Assembly: GCF_008365405.1 (NCBI RefSeq)
Contig: NZ_QOKV01000022.1
Coordinates: 29,418 to 93,417, forward strand
Direction of reading: 5' to 3'
Source of the DNA: Azospirillum brasilense
GTDB lineage: Bacteria; Pseudomonadota; Alphaproteobacteria; Azospirillales; Azospirillaceae
Length of the DNA stretch: 64,000 nt
This document shows positions 25,112-34,586 of the stretch, piece after piece; position 1 is the stretch's first letter, and each line of letters starts with the position of its first letter. Both the position numbers and the translations under genes were made by a program. A model generated the notes under the pieces. The model searched no databases, had not been told where the DNA came from, and saw only the letters and a program-made list of their open reading frames with translations.

Positions 25112-25156
25112 GCGGGGCGCTAGCGTACCAACGGTGCCGCACCCTGGAGTTCCCGC

Positions 25157-27250
25157 ATGGCTTTCACGGACACCCTTCGGAACCGGATGACCAGCCTCGG
25201 CGATGCCGGGCTGGCGAACCGCGACGTGCTGTTCGCGCTGGGCATCCTGCTGGTGCTGGCCGTGCTGTTCCTGCCGGTGCCGACCTGGTTCCTCGACCTC
25301 GGGCTGACGCTGTCGCTGGCGGTCAGCGTGCTGATCCTGATGGTCTCGCTGTGGATCAGCAAACCCCTGGACTTCTCCTCCTTCCCGACCGTGCTGCTGG
25401 TCGTCACGGTGCTCCGGCTGGCGCTGAACATCGCCTCGACCCGCCTGATCCTCAGCCACGGGCACAACGGCCCGTCCGCCGCCGGCCATGTGATCGAGGG
25501 CTTCAGCCAGTTCATCATGGGCGGCAACTTCGTGATCGGCGTGGTGATCTTCGCCATCCTGATCGTCATCAACTTCGTGGTCATCACCAAGGGCGCCTCC
25601 CGCATCGCGGAGGTCGGCGCGCGCTTCACGCTGGACGCCATCCCCGGCAAGCAGATGGCCATCGACGCCGACCTGTCCGCCGGCATGATCGACGACGTCG
25701 AGGCCCGCCGCCGCCGCAAGGAACTGGAGGACGAGAGCACCTTCTTCGGCGCCATGGACGGCGCGTCGAAGTTCGTGCGCGGCGACGCGGTGGCCGGGCT
25801 GGTCGTCACCGCCATCAACGTGCTGGGCGGCATGGCCATCGGCATGGCCCAGCAGGGCATGTCCTTCGAGTCCGCGGCGTCGGTCTACACCATCCTGACG
25901 GTGGGCGACGGTCTGGCGACGCAGATCCCGGCGCTGGTCGTCTCGCTGGCCGCCGGCCTGCTGGTGACCAAGGGCGGCAACGTCGGCTCCGCCGATCAGG
26001 CGGTGCTCGCCCAGCTCGGCGGCTATCCCAAGGCGCTGATGGTGGCGGGCGGGCTGCTCGTCACGCTGGGCGTCACGCCGGGCCTGCCGGCCGCCCCCTT
26101 CGTCCTGCTGGGCGGCGGCTTCGGCGCGGCGGGCTGGTACGCGATGCGCGGCAAGATGCGCCGCGCCGCACTCGCCCGGCTGGAGGAAAGCCGCAAGGCC
26201 CCGACCGCCCCCGCCGAGGAATCGGTGGAGGACATGCTGAAGGTGGACGAGGTGAAGGTCGAGGTCGGCAACCACCTCGTCCCGCTGATCCTCAACAAGA
26301 ACGGCCCGCTGACCGGCAAGGTGAAGACGCTGCGCAAGCGCTTCGCCAAGGAATTCGGCTTCATCCTGCCGTCGGTGCGCATCAAGGACAGCAGCTTCCT
26401 GCCGCCCAAGGGCTACGTCGTCAGCGTCATGGGCGTCGAGGTGGCGAGCGGCGAGGTGCGGCCCAAGCAGCTTCTCGCCATCGACCCGTCCGGCGGGGCC
26501 GCCCCCGACCTGCCCGGCGAGGCGACGCGCGAGCCGACCTTCAACCTCCAGGCCCGCTGGATCGACCCGGCGCGGCACGAAGAGGCCATCGCCAAGGGCT
26601 ACACGGTGGTCGACCCGGAAAGCGTCATCACCACCCACCTGACCGAGGTCATCAAGGACCACCTCTCGACCCTGCTGACCTTCGCCGCCATGCAGAAGCT
26701 GATCGACGGGCTGGGCCGGGAGTACCAGAAGCTGATCGCCGACATGGTGCCGTCGCGCATCACGCTGGTGGTGGTGCAGCGCGTGCTCCAGGCGCTGCTG
26801 GCGGAGCGGGTGTCGATCCGCAACCTGCCGGCCATCGTCGAGGCCATCGCCGAGGCGGTGAACTGGACGCGCAACATCACGTTGGTCACCGAGCATGTGC
26901 GGGCGCGGCTGGGCCAGCAGATCTGCCAGTCGCTGACCGCCCCCGACGGCTTCGTCCCGGTCATCGTCCTGACCCCGCGGTGGGAACAGGCGCTCCAGCA
27001 GAGCGTCATCGCGGAGGGCGAGGACCGCCGCTTCGCCATGCCGCCGACCCAGGTGCAGGAGTTCCTGACGGCGCTGCGCATCACCATCCAGAAGCACGCC
27101 ACGCCGCAGGTCTGGCCGGCGCTGCTGGTCGGGGCGGAGGTGCGGCCCTTCGTGCGCTCCCTGCTGGAGCGGGTCAGCCCGATGACCCCGGTCATCAGCC
27201 ACGCGGAGCTGCACCGCAAGGTGTCCGTCAAGACGATCGACCAGGTGTGA
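25157..27250 (+). CDS. flhA: FlhA, flagellar export-gate protein
   Basis: 697 residues, full length. The N-terminal half has about eight hydrophobic helices with the FHIPEP-family signature LRLALNIASTRLIL, and a large cytoplasmic domain follows that docks substrates and chaperones (ESVITTHLTEVIKDHLSTLLT). It is the main export-gate component coupling proton flow to secretion. It heads the flhA-fliR-flhB operon. Confidence 0.96.
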   Translation: MAFTDTLRNRMTSLGDAGLANRDVLFALGILLVLAVLFLPVPTWFLDLGLTLSLAVSVLILMVSLWISKPLDFSSFPTVLLVVTVLRLALNIASTRLILSHGHNGPSAAGHVIEGFSQFIMGGNFVIGVVIFAILIVINFVVITKGASRIAEVGARFTLDAIPGKQMAIDADLSAGMIDDVEARRRRKELEDESTFFGAMDGASKFVRGDAVAGLVVTAINVLGGMAIGMAQQGMSFESAASVYTILTVGDGLATQIPALVVSLAAGLLVTKGGNVGSADQAVLAQLGGYPKALMVAGGLLVTLGVTPGLPAAPFVLLGGGFGAAGWYAMRGKMRRAALARLEESRKAPTAPAEESVEDMLKVDEVKVEVGNHLVPLILNKNGPLTGKVKTLRKRFAKEFGFILPSVRIKDSSFLPPKGYVVSVMGVEVASGEVRPKQLLAIDPSGGAAPDLPGEATREPTFNLQARWIDPARHEEAIAKGYTVVDPESVITTHLTEVIKDHLSTLLTFAAMQKLIDGLGREYQKLIADMVPSRITLVVVQRVLQALLAERVSIRNLPAIVEAIAEAVNWTRNITLVTEHVRARLGQQICQSLTAPDGFVPVIVLTPRWEQALQQSVIAEGEDRRFAMPPTQVQEFLTALRITIQKHATPQVWPALLVGAEVRPFVRSLLERVSPMTPVISHAELHRKVSVKTIDQV

Positions 27251-27275
27251 AGGGCCGGGAAGGAAAAGAACAGTG

Positions 27276-28034
27276 ATGGACACGCTCGCCGACCTGCTCA
27301 GCCTGGAGGTCTACCGCGCCTTCCTGGTCTTCGCCCGCGTCGCCGCGGCGGTCAGCCTGCTGCCCGGCTTCGGCGAGTTGGCGGTGCCGCCGCGCGTGCG
27401 GCTGTGCATCGCGATTCCCGTTGCGCTGGCGCTGACCCCGACCGTGCCCGGCCTGCCCGACCGGCTGCCCCCCGACGCCGCGGTGATGCTGGAGCAGATC
27501 TTCGCGGAGACGATGGCGGGCGCCTTCCTCGGGCTGGGGGCCAAGCTGTTCCTGGCCTCGCTCCAGGTCGCGGGCAACATCGCCGCCCAGGCGATGGGCC
27601 TCGCCAATCCCTTCGGCACCGACGCGGCGGGGTTCGAGAGCGGATCGATCCTGTCGGGCACGCTGGTCATCGCCGGGCTGGCGCTGCTGTTCGCGCTCGA
27701 CCTGCATTACCTGATGATCGACGCGTTGGTGCGCTCCTACGGAAGCTGGCCGGCGGCGACGCTGCCCGATCCCGGCATGGTGGCGGGGCGCTACGCCCAG
27801 CTCGTCGGCGTCACCTTCCGGCTGGGCGTGCAGATGGCCGCTCCCTTCCTGGTCTTCGGCATGATTGCCAACATGGCGCTGGCCCTGGTCAACCGCGTGA
27901 TGCCCTCCATGCCCGTCTATTTCGTCGCCACCCCGGCGATGGTCGGCGGCGGGATGCTGGTCTTCCTGGTGACGGCCGGCGCCATGGTCACCGCCACGTT
28001 GGCGGCGCTGGCCGGCTGGCTCGGCGGGCGATGA
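27276..28034 (+). CDS. fliR: FliR, export-gate membrane protein
   Basis: 252 residues with about six hydrophobic helices, e.g. LVFARVAAAVSLLPGFGELAVPPRVR and QLVGVTFRLGVQMAAPFLVFGMIANMALALVNRVMPSM, both typical of FliR. It forms the export channel with FliP and FliQ. A GTG at 27273 is an alternative start one codon earlier. Confidence 0.94.
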   Translation: MDTLADLLSLEVYRAFLVFARVAAAVSLLPGFGELAVPPRVRLCIAIPVALALTPTVPGLPDRLPPDAAVMLEQIFAETMAGAFLGLGAKLFLASLQVAGNIAAQAMGLANPFGTDAAGFESGSILSGTLVIAGLALLFALDLHYLMIDALVRSYGSWPAATLPDPGMVAGRYAQLVGVTFRLGVQMAAPFLVFGMIANMALALVNRVMPSMPVYFVATPAMVGGGMLVFLVTAGAMVTATLAALAGWLGGR

Positions 28035-28058
28035 GAAGGGGGCGGTGAGGGGGCGGCG

Positions 28059-29159
28059 ATGTCCGACAACACCCAGGACGAGGAACAGAAAACCGAGGAG
28101 CCGACCGAGAAGCGGCTGCGCGAGGCGATGGACAAGGGCGACGTCCCTCGCGCCCGCGATGTCGGTCTGGCCGCCACCATGGCGGCGGCCTGGCTGATCG
28201 CCGCGGCCGGCGGGCCGCTCGCCGCCTCCCGCATCGCCGAGGTGCTGCTGCCGTTGATCGAGAATCCGAACGACATCCGGCTCGACGGCGGCCCCTACGA
28301 CGTGATGAACAGCCTGCGCTGGCTGATCGGCGGGGTGGCGGTGGCGATGCTGCCGGTGCTGGGCCTGCTGGTCGGCGGGGCGGTGGTGTCGGCGGTCGGG
28401 CAGGGGCCGCTGCTGGCAGCGAGCGACCGCATCCGGCCCAAGCTGTCGCATTTGTCGCCGCTCAGCGGCTGGCGCCGCATCTTCGCGCGCCACGCGCTGG
28501 TCGAATTCGTGAAGAGTCTCGTGAAACTGGCGATCATCGCCTGCGCCGTCTGGTTCGCCGTGGCGCCCTACATCGATTGGACGGAGGGGATCGTGGGCAT
28601 GGACGTTGCGGCGCTGCCCGACCTGCTGCGGGATCTGACCCTGCGGCTGCTGCTGGCCGTCCTCCTGGCGACGGTGGTGATGGCCGCCGTGGACGTGCTG
28701 TGGAACCGGCTGGAATGGCGGCGCCGCCTGCGCATGACCTTCCAGGAGCTGAAGGACGAGTTCAAGCAGACCGAGGGCGACCCGCATCTGAAGGCGAAGC
28801 TGCGCGAGATCCGGCGCGACCGCTCGAAGCGCCGCATGATGGCGAACGTGCCGCGCGCCACGGTGGTCATCGCCAACCCGACCCACTTCGCGGTGGCGCT
28901 GGAGTACGACCGCGCCCGGATGCCGGCGCCGGTCTGCCTCGCCAAGGGGGCCGACCTCGTGGCGCTGCGCATCCGCGCGGTGGCGGAGGAGAACGGCGTG
29001 CCGGTGATCGAGAACCCGCCGCTGGCCCGCGCCCTCTACGCCGCGTCGGAGGTCGACGCGGTGATCCCGCTCCAGCATTACCAGGCGGTGGCCGAGGTGA
29101 TGATGTATGTGCTGCGCCTGAAGAACGGCGGGGGCACGCAGCCGGCACAGCGGGCGTGA
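28059..29159 (+). CDS. flhB: FlhB, export switch protein
   Basis: 366 residues. The acidic start EEQKTEEPTEKRLREAMDKGDVPRARDV, four membrane helices, and the autocleavage site NPTH in VIANPTHFAVALEYD are all present. After cleavage FlhB switches export from rod/hook to filament substrates, guided by FliK (encoded at 42920). Last gene of the flhA operon. Confidence 0.96.
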   Translation: MSDNTQDEEQKTEEPTEKRLREAMDKGDVPRARDVGLAATMAAAWLIAAAGGPLAASRIAEVLLPLIENPNDIRLDGGPYDVMNSLRWLIGGVAVAMLPVLGLLVGGAVVSAVGQGPLLAASDRIRPKLSHLSPLSGWRRIFARHALVEFVKSLVKLAIIACAVWFAVAPYIDWTEGIVGMDVAALPDLLRDLTLRLLLAVLLATVVMAAVDVLWNRLEWRRRLRMTFQELKDEFKQTEGDPHLKAKLREIRRDRSKRRMMANVPRATVVIANPTHFAVALEYDRARMPAPVCLAKGADLVALRIRAVAEENGVPVIENPPLARALYAASEVDAVIPLQHYQAVAEVMMYVLRLKNGGGTQPAQRA

Positions 29160-29172
29160 TGGGGTGGGCATG

Positions 29173-29190
29173 ATCCGGCGGACGCCGGAT
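29173..29190 (+). terminator. Hairpin after flhB, possible weak terminator
   Basis: ATCCGGCG and CGCCGGAT form a perfect 8-bp stem with a 2-base spacer 13 bases after the flhB stop, followed by GGTTTGG. The U-tract is poor, so its effect is uncertain. Confidence 0.3.
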
Positions 29191-29273
29191 GGTTTGGAAT
29201 TCAGCTTAATGTCTTCTCAACGGGTTTGGCGGTAGACGAAGGAACTCCTCACCTTCCGCGGCGCATCACGGCA

Positions 29274-29813
29274 ATGAGCGACGGCGACGACCTGTTCGAG
29301 ATGTACCGCTCCGACCGCGCGGCCTCCGGCGCGCTGAAGGGGGAGGCGCTGGCCGCCGCGCTGGCCGACAACGTGCGGCGCAGCTTCGCCGAGATGGACC
29401 GGCTGATCCCGGAGGTGACCCAGGCGCTCGCCCAGGCCCGCTACACGCTGCGCCTCGCCCCCGCGGTGGTGGACCGTGGCAGCTACCTTCAGCACGACCG
29501 CTCATCCGAAAGTTTCCGCGATTACCTGCGCTTGTGGAGCCACCGCCGCGCCGAGGCGGGCAGCGGCGGGATGCATTGGGAAGCGAAGATCCTGGTCACC
29601 GACAGCCGCCGCCGCACGGCGGAACTCGGGCTGGGCGTGGCCATCGAATGGCCGACCGCGGACCGCGCGGCCGATTGCGCCTTCGTGGAGTTCTGGACGA
29701 CCGGCCAGGGGGTGAACCTCCCCTCCGAGGGCCGCAACTTCCAGCGCGCCCTGGTCGCCTGCCTGCGGCGGCTGGAAGAGGCGGGGGAGATCACGCCCGC
29801 CGTGAAGCGCTGA
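29274..29813 (+). CDS. Conserved-looking protein of unknown function
   Basis: 179 residues from the ATG at 29274. Acidic start MSDGDDLFEMYRSD, a helical middle, then a beta-rich region (MHWEAKILVTDSRRRTAELGLGVAIEW) ending FVEFWTTGQGVNLPSEGRNFQRALVACLRRLEEAG. No signal peptide, membrane segment or recognised domain. It follows flhB by 114 bases with a hairpin between, so membership in the flagellar operon is unclear. Confidence 0.65.
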   Translation: MSDGDDLFEMYRSDRAASGALKGEALAAALADNVRRSFAEMDRLIPEVTQALAQARYTLRLAPAVVDRGSYLQHDRSSESFRDYLRLWSHRRAEAGSGGMHWEAKILVTDSRRRTAELGLGVAIEWPTADRAADCAFVEFWTTGQGVNLPSEGRNFQRALVACLRRLEEAGEITPAVKR

Positions 29814-29858
29814 TCGCGGCAGCCGGGCGGCTGTCACCTTTCTTCACCGTTCGAACCC

Positions 29859-30287
29859 TCACCGCTCGAACTTCGTCGCCATGATGATCGACGAGGTCGT
29901 TCGCTCGATGCCGTCGATGGCGCCGATGCGGTCGATCAGCGCGTCCATCTCCTCCATGGTCCCGGTCCGCACCACGGCGATCAGGTCGTGTGCGCCGCTG
30001 ATGGCGTGGAGCGCCCGCACCTCCGGAATCCGCTTCAGCGCCTGGACCACGGCGGCGGTCAGCTTGGGCGACAGGTTGATCGAGACATGGGCGCGGATCA
30101 TCCGGCGCGCCGTCTCGTCCGACAGCCGCACCGTGTAGCCGGCGATCACCCCGCGCTCCTCCAGCCGCTGGATGCGGCTCTGCACCGTGCTGCGCGACAC
30201 GCGCAGGCGGCGGGCCAGCGCGGCGGTGGGCTCCCGCGCGTTGTCCTGAAGCGCGTCGAGAAGATGCTGATCCAGCTCGTCCATCAT
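29859..30287 (-). CDS. Lrp/AsnC-family transcriptional regulator
   Basis: 142 residues. Helix-turn-helix LDQHLLDALQDNAREPTAALARRLRVSRSTVQSRIQRLEERGVI is followed by the RAM effector domain (HDLIAVVRTGTMEEMDALIDRIGAIDGI). Lrp-type proteins sense amino acids and often control a divergent amino-acid gene; here that is the saccharopine-dehydrogenase-like gene at 30419. A 19-base perfect inverted repeat lies between them. Confidence 0.9.
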   Translation of the reverse strand: MMDELDQHLLDALQDNAREPTAALARRLRVSRSTVQSRIQRLEERGVIAGYTVRLSDETARRMIRAHVSINLSPKLTAAVVQALKRIPEVRALHAISGAHDLIAVVRTGTMEEMDALIDRIGAIDGIERTTSSIIMATKFER

Positions 30288-30374
30288 ATCGCCGGCCCTT
30301 CCGTCAATCCGCCGACCATTATCAGGCGTTTCGGCACCCTGCACCCTGCACATCGACAGGCCGTCCGGTCAAGA

Positions 30375-30393
30375 TTGCGTCATAACGACGCAA
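30375..30393. promoter_or_regulatory. Candidate Lrp-type operator
   Basis: TTGCGTC, five bases, GACGCAA: a perfect 7-bp inverted repeat 25 bases before the dehydrogenase start and about 87 from the regulator start. Placement suits control of one or both divergent genes. Confidence 0.45.
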
Positions 30394-30418
30394 GCCAACA
30401 AACAGGGGGTACGGGACG

Positions 30419-31546
30419 ATGCGCGACATTCTTCTGATGGGCGGCGGCAAGATCGGCGAAACCATCGGCGACTTCCTGAAGGCCACGGGCGATTACCGGG
30501 TGACCGTCGCCGACCGTTCGGCGGACGCGCTGGAGCGGCTGCCCTCCCATCCGCGCATGGAGGCGCGCGTGGTGGACGCCGCCAACCCCGCCGACCTCGC
30601 CGAGGCGATGCGCGGCAAGTTCGCGGTGCTGAGCGCGCTGCCCTACCACCTGACGGTCGGCGTGGCGGAAGCGGCGCGGGACGCCGGCACCCATTACCTC
30701 GACCTGACGGAGGACGTGGCGAGCACGCGGCGCGTCAAGGAGCTGGCCGACGGCGCGCGCTCGGCCTTCATCCCGCAATGCGGGCTGGCGCCGGGCTTCA
30801 TCTCCATCGTCGCCAACGATGTGGCCTCGCGCTTCGACACGCTGGACACGGTGCGGATGCGCGTCGGCGCCCTTCCGAAGTATCCGTCCAACGCCCTGAA
30901 CTACAACCTGACCTGGAGCACCGAGGGCGTCATCAACGAGTATCTGGAGCCCTGCGAGGCCATCGTCGAAGGCCGCCTCGTCTCCGTGCCACCGCTGGAG
31001 GAGCGCGAGGAATTCTCCCTCGACGGCGTGCTGTACGAGGCGTTCAACACCTCGGGCGGGTTGGGCACGCTGTGCGAGACGCTGGCGGGCAAGGTGCGGA
31101 CGCTCAACTACCGCTCCGTCCGCTATCCGGGGCACCGCGACCTGATGAAGGCGCTGCTGCACGACCTGCGGCTGGGCAGCCGGCGGGAGCTGCTGAAGGA
31201 CATTCTGGAGCACTCGATCCCGGCGACCCTCCAGGACGTCGTGCTGATCTTCGTGACGGTGACCGGGACGAAACGGGGGCGGCTGCTCCAGGAAACCTAC
31301 GCCAACAAGATCTACGGGCGGGAGATCGGCGGCACCTTCTACAACGGCATCCAGATCACCACCGCGTCGGGCATGTGCGCCGTGCTGGACCTGCTGGCCG
31401 ACGGCACGCTGCCGCAGCGGGGCTTCGTGAAGCAGGAGGAGGTGCGCTACGCCGACTTCATCGCCAACCGCTTCGGGCGCAACTACGCGATGACCGACGC
31501 GGCGCCCCAGCAGGGATCGCAGCAGGGGGCGGGGCGCGCCGCCTGA
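30419..31546 (+). CDS. Saccharopine-dehydrogenase-family oxidoreductase
   Basis: 375 residues. An N-terminal nucleotide-binding fold begins ILLMGGGKIGETIGDFL, and the family catalytic/interface region reads THYLDLTEDV with later FIPQCGLAPGFISIVANDV. Members include saccharopine dehydrogenase and lysine 6-dehydrogenase, acting on lysine or related amino acids. The divergent Lrp-type regulator supports an amino-acid substrate, lysine being a reasonable guess. Length fits lysine 6-dehydrogenase-like enzymes, but the substrate is not proven. Confidence 0.82.
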   Translation: MRDILLMGGGKIGETIGDFLKATGDYRVTVADRSADALERLPSHPRMEARVVDAANPADLAEAMRGKFAVLSALPYHLTVGVAEAARDAGTHYLDLTEDVASTRRVKELADGARSAFIPQCGLAPGFISIVANDVASRFDTLDTVRMRVGALPKYPSNALNYNLTWSTEGVINEYLEPCEAIVEGRLVSVPPLEEREEFSLDGVLYEAFNTSGGLGTLCETLAGKVRTLNYRSVRYPGHRDLMKALLHDLRLGSRRELLKDILEHSIPATLQDVVLIFVTVTGTKRGRLLQETYANKIYGREIGGTFYNGIQITTASGMCAVLDLLADGTLPQRGFVKQEEVRYADFIANRFGRNYAMTDAAPQQGSQQGAGRAA

Positions 31547-31579
31547 GCGGCCGCCCCTCCTTCCCCGCCGGGCCGCGCC

Positions 31580-33334
31580 TCAGATCACCTCGCGGGCGCG
31601 GCCCTTGAAGACGGTGGCGGCGATCTTCAGGGCGTCGGGGGTGCCGCGGGCCAGCGCCTCGGTGAAGTGCAGGGCCTGCTTGGCCTGGACCTTCGGCGGC
31701 ATCGGCGGCTCGTTGGTGTCGACGAGGCAGTCGACCACCACCGGCCCCGGATGGGCGAGCGCGGCGTCCAGCGTGGCGCCGCAGTCCTTCGGGTCGGTGA
31801 TGGTGAAGCCCCGGCCGCCGCAGGCCTCGGCCACCTTGGCGAAGTCGATGGGCTGGAGGTCGCAGACATACTCGGGGTTGCCGAGCATGGCGATCTGCTC
31901 CCACTTGATCTGGCCGAGCGAGTTGTTGTTGTTGATGATGACCTTGATCGGCAGCTTGTACTTCACCGCCGTGGCGAAGTCGGCCATCAGCATGGAAAAG
32001 CCGCCGTCCCCGACATAGGCGATCACCTGCCGTCCGGGATGGGCGAGCTGCGCCGCGATGGCGTAGGGGACGCCCGGCGCCATGGTGGCGAGGTTGCCGG
32101 ACAGGGAATGCATCTGGCCGCGCCGCGCCGGGATCTGCCGCGCCCACCAGGTGGCGATGGTCCCGCTGTCGCAGGCGACGATAGCCGTGTCGGACAGTCG
32201 CTTGCCCAGCTCCCACGCGACGACCTGCGGCTTCATCGGCAGGTCAGGACGGGTGCCGCGCTCCTCCATCAGCGTCATCCACTCCGCCTTGCCCGCCTGC
32301 GCCGTCTTCAGGAAGGAGCGGTCCTCGTGCCGCCGCACCCGCTCGGTCAGGATGTCCAGCGCCAGCCCGCAGTCGCCGACCAGCCCGGCCTCCACCGGAT
32401 AGCGCAGGCCGATGCGCGCCGCGTCGATGTCGATCTGGATCGCGCGGGCCTGCCCCGGCTTCGGGTAATACTCGATGTAGGGGAAGGTCGAGCCGGCGAT
32501 CAGCAGCGTGTCGCAGGTCTCCAGCGCCTCCTGCGAGGGGGCGGTGCCGAGCAGACCGACCTGTCCGGTGGTGAAGGGACTGTCGTCCGGCACCGCGGCC
32601 TTGCCCAGAAGCGCCTTGACGATCACCGCACCCAGCTTGTCGGCCAGCCGTTCGAGCTGATCGGTCGCCCTCAGCGCGCCCTGGCCGGCCAGGATGACGA
32701 TGCGTTTGCCGGCGTCGAGGACCTCCACGGCGCGGCGGGTCTGCGCCTCCGACGGGACGGGAAGCTGGGGGGCGAACAGGGCGGTGTTGTGGCCCTTCAC
32801 GTTGCGCGGCGCCCGCATGTCGGCGCCGATGCCCTGCTCCTGCAAATCAACGGGGATGGTGATGTGCGACACGCCGCGGTGGGCGAGCGCGGTGCGGCAG
32901 GCCAAGTTGGCGATGTTGCGGACATGCGCCGCCCCCATGATGCGCTGGTTGTAGAGCGCGACGTCCTGGAACACCTTGTCCAGCTCCACGTCCTGCTGGG
33001 TGTAGGTGCCGACGAGGTCGTGGTATTGCAGCCCGGTGATCGCCAGCACCGGCTGATGGTCCAGTTTGGCGTCGTAGAGACCGTTCAGCAGATGCAGCCC
33101 GCCGGGGCCGGAGGTGGCGATGCACACGCCCAGCCGCCCGGTGAACTTGGCGTAGCCGCAGGCGGCGAAGGCCGCCGCCTCCTCGTGACGGACCTGGATG
33201 AAGCGGATTTCGTCCTGGCGGCGGCGCAGCGCCTCGACGATGCCGTTGATGCCGTCGCCGGGCATGCCGAAGATCGTGTCCACGCCCCAATCCACCAGAA
33301 CATCCACCAGGATGTCGGAAGCCGTGCTCGCCAT
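31580..33334 (-). CDS. Thiamine-diphosphate enzyme, PoxB/acetolactate-synthase-like
   Basis: 584 residues. The N-terminal PYR domain has the catalytic glutamate in QVRHEEAAAFAACGYAK (Glu51) and GMPGDGINGIVEAL. A central domain follows, and the C-terminal PP domain holds the ThDP motif GDGGFSMLMADFATAVKY ending in INNNN. It resembles pyruvate dehydrogenase (quinone)/pyruvate oxidase more than acetolactate synthase. It would decarboxylate pyruvate or a similar 2-oxo acid. The ATG at 33334 is the first sensible start. Its promoter region adjoins the SoxR-type site at 33440, which points the other way. Confidence 0.82.
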   Translation of the reverse strand: MASTASDILVDVLVDWGVDTIFGMPGDGINGIVEALRRRQDEIRFIQVRHEEAAAFAACGYAKFTGRLGVCIATSGPGGLHLLNGLYDAKLDHQPVLAITGLQYHDLVGTYTQQDVELDKVFQDVALYNQRIMGAAHVRNIANLACRTALAHRGVSHITIPVDLQEQGIGADMRAPRNVKGHNTALFAPQLPVPSEAQTRRAVEVLDAGKRIVILAGQGALRATDQLERLADKLGAVIVKALLGKAAVPDDSPFTTGQVGLLGTAPSQEALETCDTLLIAGSTFPYIEYYPKPGQARAIQIDIDAARIGLRYPVEAGLVGDCGLALDILTERVRRHEDRSFLKTAQAGKAEWMTLMEERGTRPDLPMKPQVVAWELGKRLSDTAIVACDSGTIATWWARQIPARRGQMHSLSGNLATMAPGVPYAIAAQLAHPGRQVIAYVGDGGFSMLMADFATAVKYKLPIKVIINNNNSLGQIKWEQIAMLGNPEYVCDLQPIDFAKVAEACGGRGFTITDPKDCGATLDAALAHPGPVVVDCLVDTNEPPMPPKVQAKQALHFTEALARGTPDALKIAATVFKGRAREVI

Positions 33335-33435
33335 GCGGGAGTCTCCGTCGCAAACGGTCGTGATGAAGTCGCTCAACCCTTCGGCAACCGAGCGGAGCCG
33401 GGACGGTTCCCCGAACGGTGGGATCTTATTGGGCC

Positions 33436-33466
33436 TTGACCTCAAGTTAAGTTGAGGTTTTAGAAT
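33436..33466 (+). promoter_or_regulatory. SoxR-type promoter with embedded SoxR box
   Basis: -35 TTGACC (33436-33441) and -10 TAGAAT (33461-33466) are separated by 19 bases, the long spacer typical of MerR-family activated promoters. Inside it, CCTCAAGTTAAGTTGAGG (33440-33457) differs at one base from the classical SoxR box CCTCAAGTTAACTTGAGG. It should drive the reductase/PAS genes rightward when SoxR is oxidised by redox-active compounds. No soxR gene is in the window. Confidence 0.8.
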
Positions 33467-33567
33467 GGCGCCAATGTATCTGGCATGCCAGTGACGCTCT
33501 GCCCAGTCCGGGCGTCCGAACGCAGGCCGGTGTGCAGGATCGAACAACCACCGTGGCGGGCGAAGGA

Positions 33568-34551
33568 ATGACGACAACCGTTCAAAGGGAGAGTGCACAG
33601 CGGCCGTCTTCGACGACGCGGTCGTTGCACGTCCATCATACGGAGCGGGTGGCGCCGCAAGTGCTCCTGGTGGAACTCCGCGACCCGGACGGCGAGGCCT
33701 TGCCGCCCTACGAGCCGGGCGCGCACATCGACGTGCATCTGCCGGACGGGGCGGTGCGCTCCTACTCGTTGTGCGGCGACCCGGCGGATCGCTCCGCCTA
33801 TCGGATCGCCGTCCTGAATCTGCCGGGTGGGCGGGGATCGCGCTTCATACATGGGGAATTGCGGCTCGGCACCCCCGTCGCCATCGCTCCGCCCCGCAAC
33901 AATTTCCGCTTCGACGCCGCACCGCGTTATTTGTTCATCGCCGGCGGCATCGGCATCACGCCTCTGCTGCCGATGATCCGCGAGGCGGCGCGCCGGGGAG
34001 CCGATTGGGTCCTGCATTACTGCGTGCGCAGCGCGGCCGAGGCGCCGTTCCTCGCCGAGCTTCGCGCGCTGGGCAACGGCGACGTGGTGGCTCACGCCGC
34101 GGACGAAGGCCGACGGCTGGCGGTGCCCGACCTCCTGGAGGCGACGCCCGACGATGCCCTGATCTATTGCTGCGGCCCGCAACGCTTGATGGACGCCGTC
34201 GCGAGCGCCGCGCGGCCGTCGCAGGATGTGCGCTTCGAATGGTTCACGCCGCGCTCGGATGCGGGGCGTGACGCGGCGCCGGACGATCGCTTCGAGGTCG
34301 TCTGCGCCCGCTCCGGCGTGACCGTCGCGGTGAAGGAGGGGACCAGCGTGCTCGACGCGCTCGACGCCGCGGGCGTTCCGGTCACCTCCTCGTGCGAGCA
34401 GGGCATCTGCGGCACCTGCGAGACGACGGTGCTGGAGGGGGAACCCGACCATCGCGACAGCGTCCTGTCCGACGCCGAACGCGCCGCCGGAAAGACGATG
34501 ATGATCTGCGTGTCGCGCGCCCGCAGCGCACGTCTTGTCTTGGACATTTGA
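33568..34551 (+). CDS. Ferredoxin-reductase-type oxidoreductase with C-terminal [2Fe-2S] domain (PDR/VanB family)
   Basis: 327 residues. A flavin-binding barrel with RSYSLCGDP comes first, then an NAD(P)-binding domain GGIGITPLLPMI, then a plant-type ferredoxin domain with cysteines in SSCEQGICGTCETTV and MMICVSRA. It shuttles electrons from NAD(P)H through flavin and iron-sulfur to a partner oxygenase or small molecule. It is the first gene behind the SoxR-type promoter, which suggests a role in handling redox-cycling compounds. An in-frame GTG at 33532 is an alternative start. No oxygenase component is adjacent. Confidence 0.88.
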   Translation: MTTTVQRESAQRPSSTTRSLHVHHTERVAPQVLLVELRDPDGEALPPYEPGAHIDVHLPDGAVRSYSLCGDPADRSAYRIAVLNLPGGRGSRFIHGELRLGTPVAIAPPRNNFRFDAAPRYLFIAGGIGITPLLPMIREAARRGADWVLHYCVRSAAEAPFLAELRALGNGDVVAHAADEGRRLAVPDLLEATPDDALIYCCGPQRLMDAVASAARPSQDVRFEWFTPRSDAGRDAAPDDRFEVVCARSGVTVAVKEGTSVLDALDAAGVPVTSSCEQGICGTCETTVLEGEPDHRDSVLSDAERAAGKTMMICVSRARSARLVLDI

Positions 34552-34586
34552 ATCGGGCGCATCGCAACGGAAGGATAGGGGGATTT

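Noticed and set aside
32847..33353. Alternative leftward frame inside the PoxB-like gene
   Set aside because: It is a shifted reading of the same coding sequence, with Arg/Pro-rich composition and no family features.
33335..33435. SoxR-type site also controlling the PoxB-like gene leftward
   Set aside because: The box is nearly symmetric, but the -35, 19-base spacer and -10 are arranged for rightward transcription only. Leftward promoter elements are weak.
33481..33490. Palindrome TGGCATGCCA just after the SoxR-type promoter
   Set aside because: Single occurrence, no family recognised and no repeat elsewhere in the window; may be chance.
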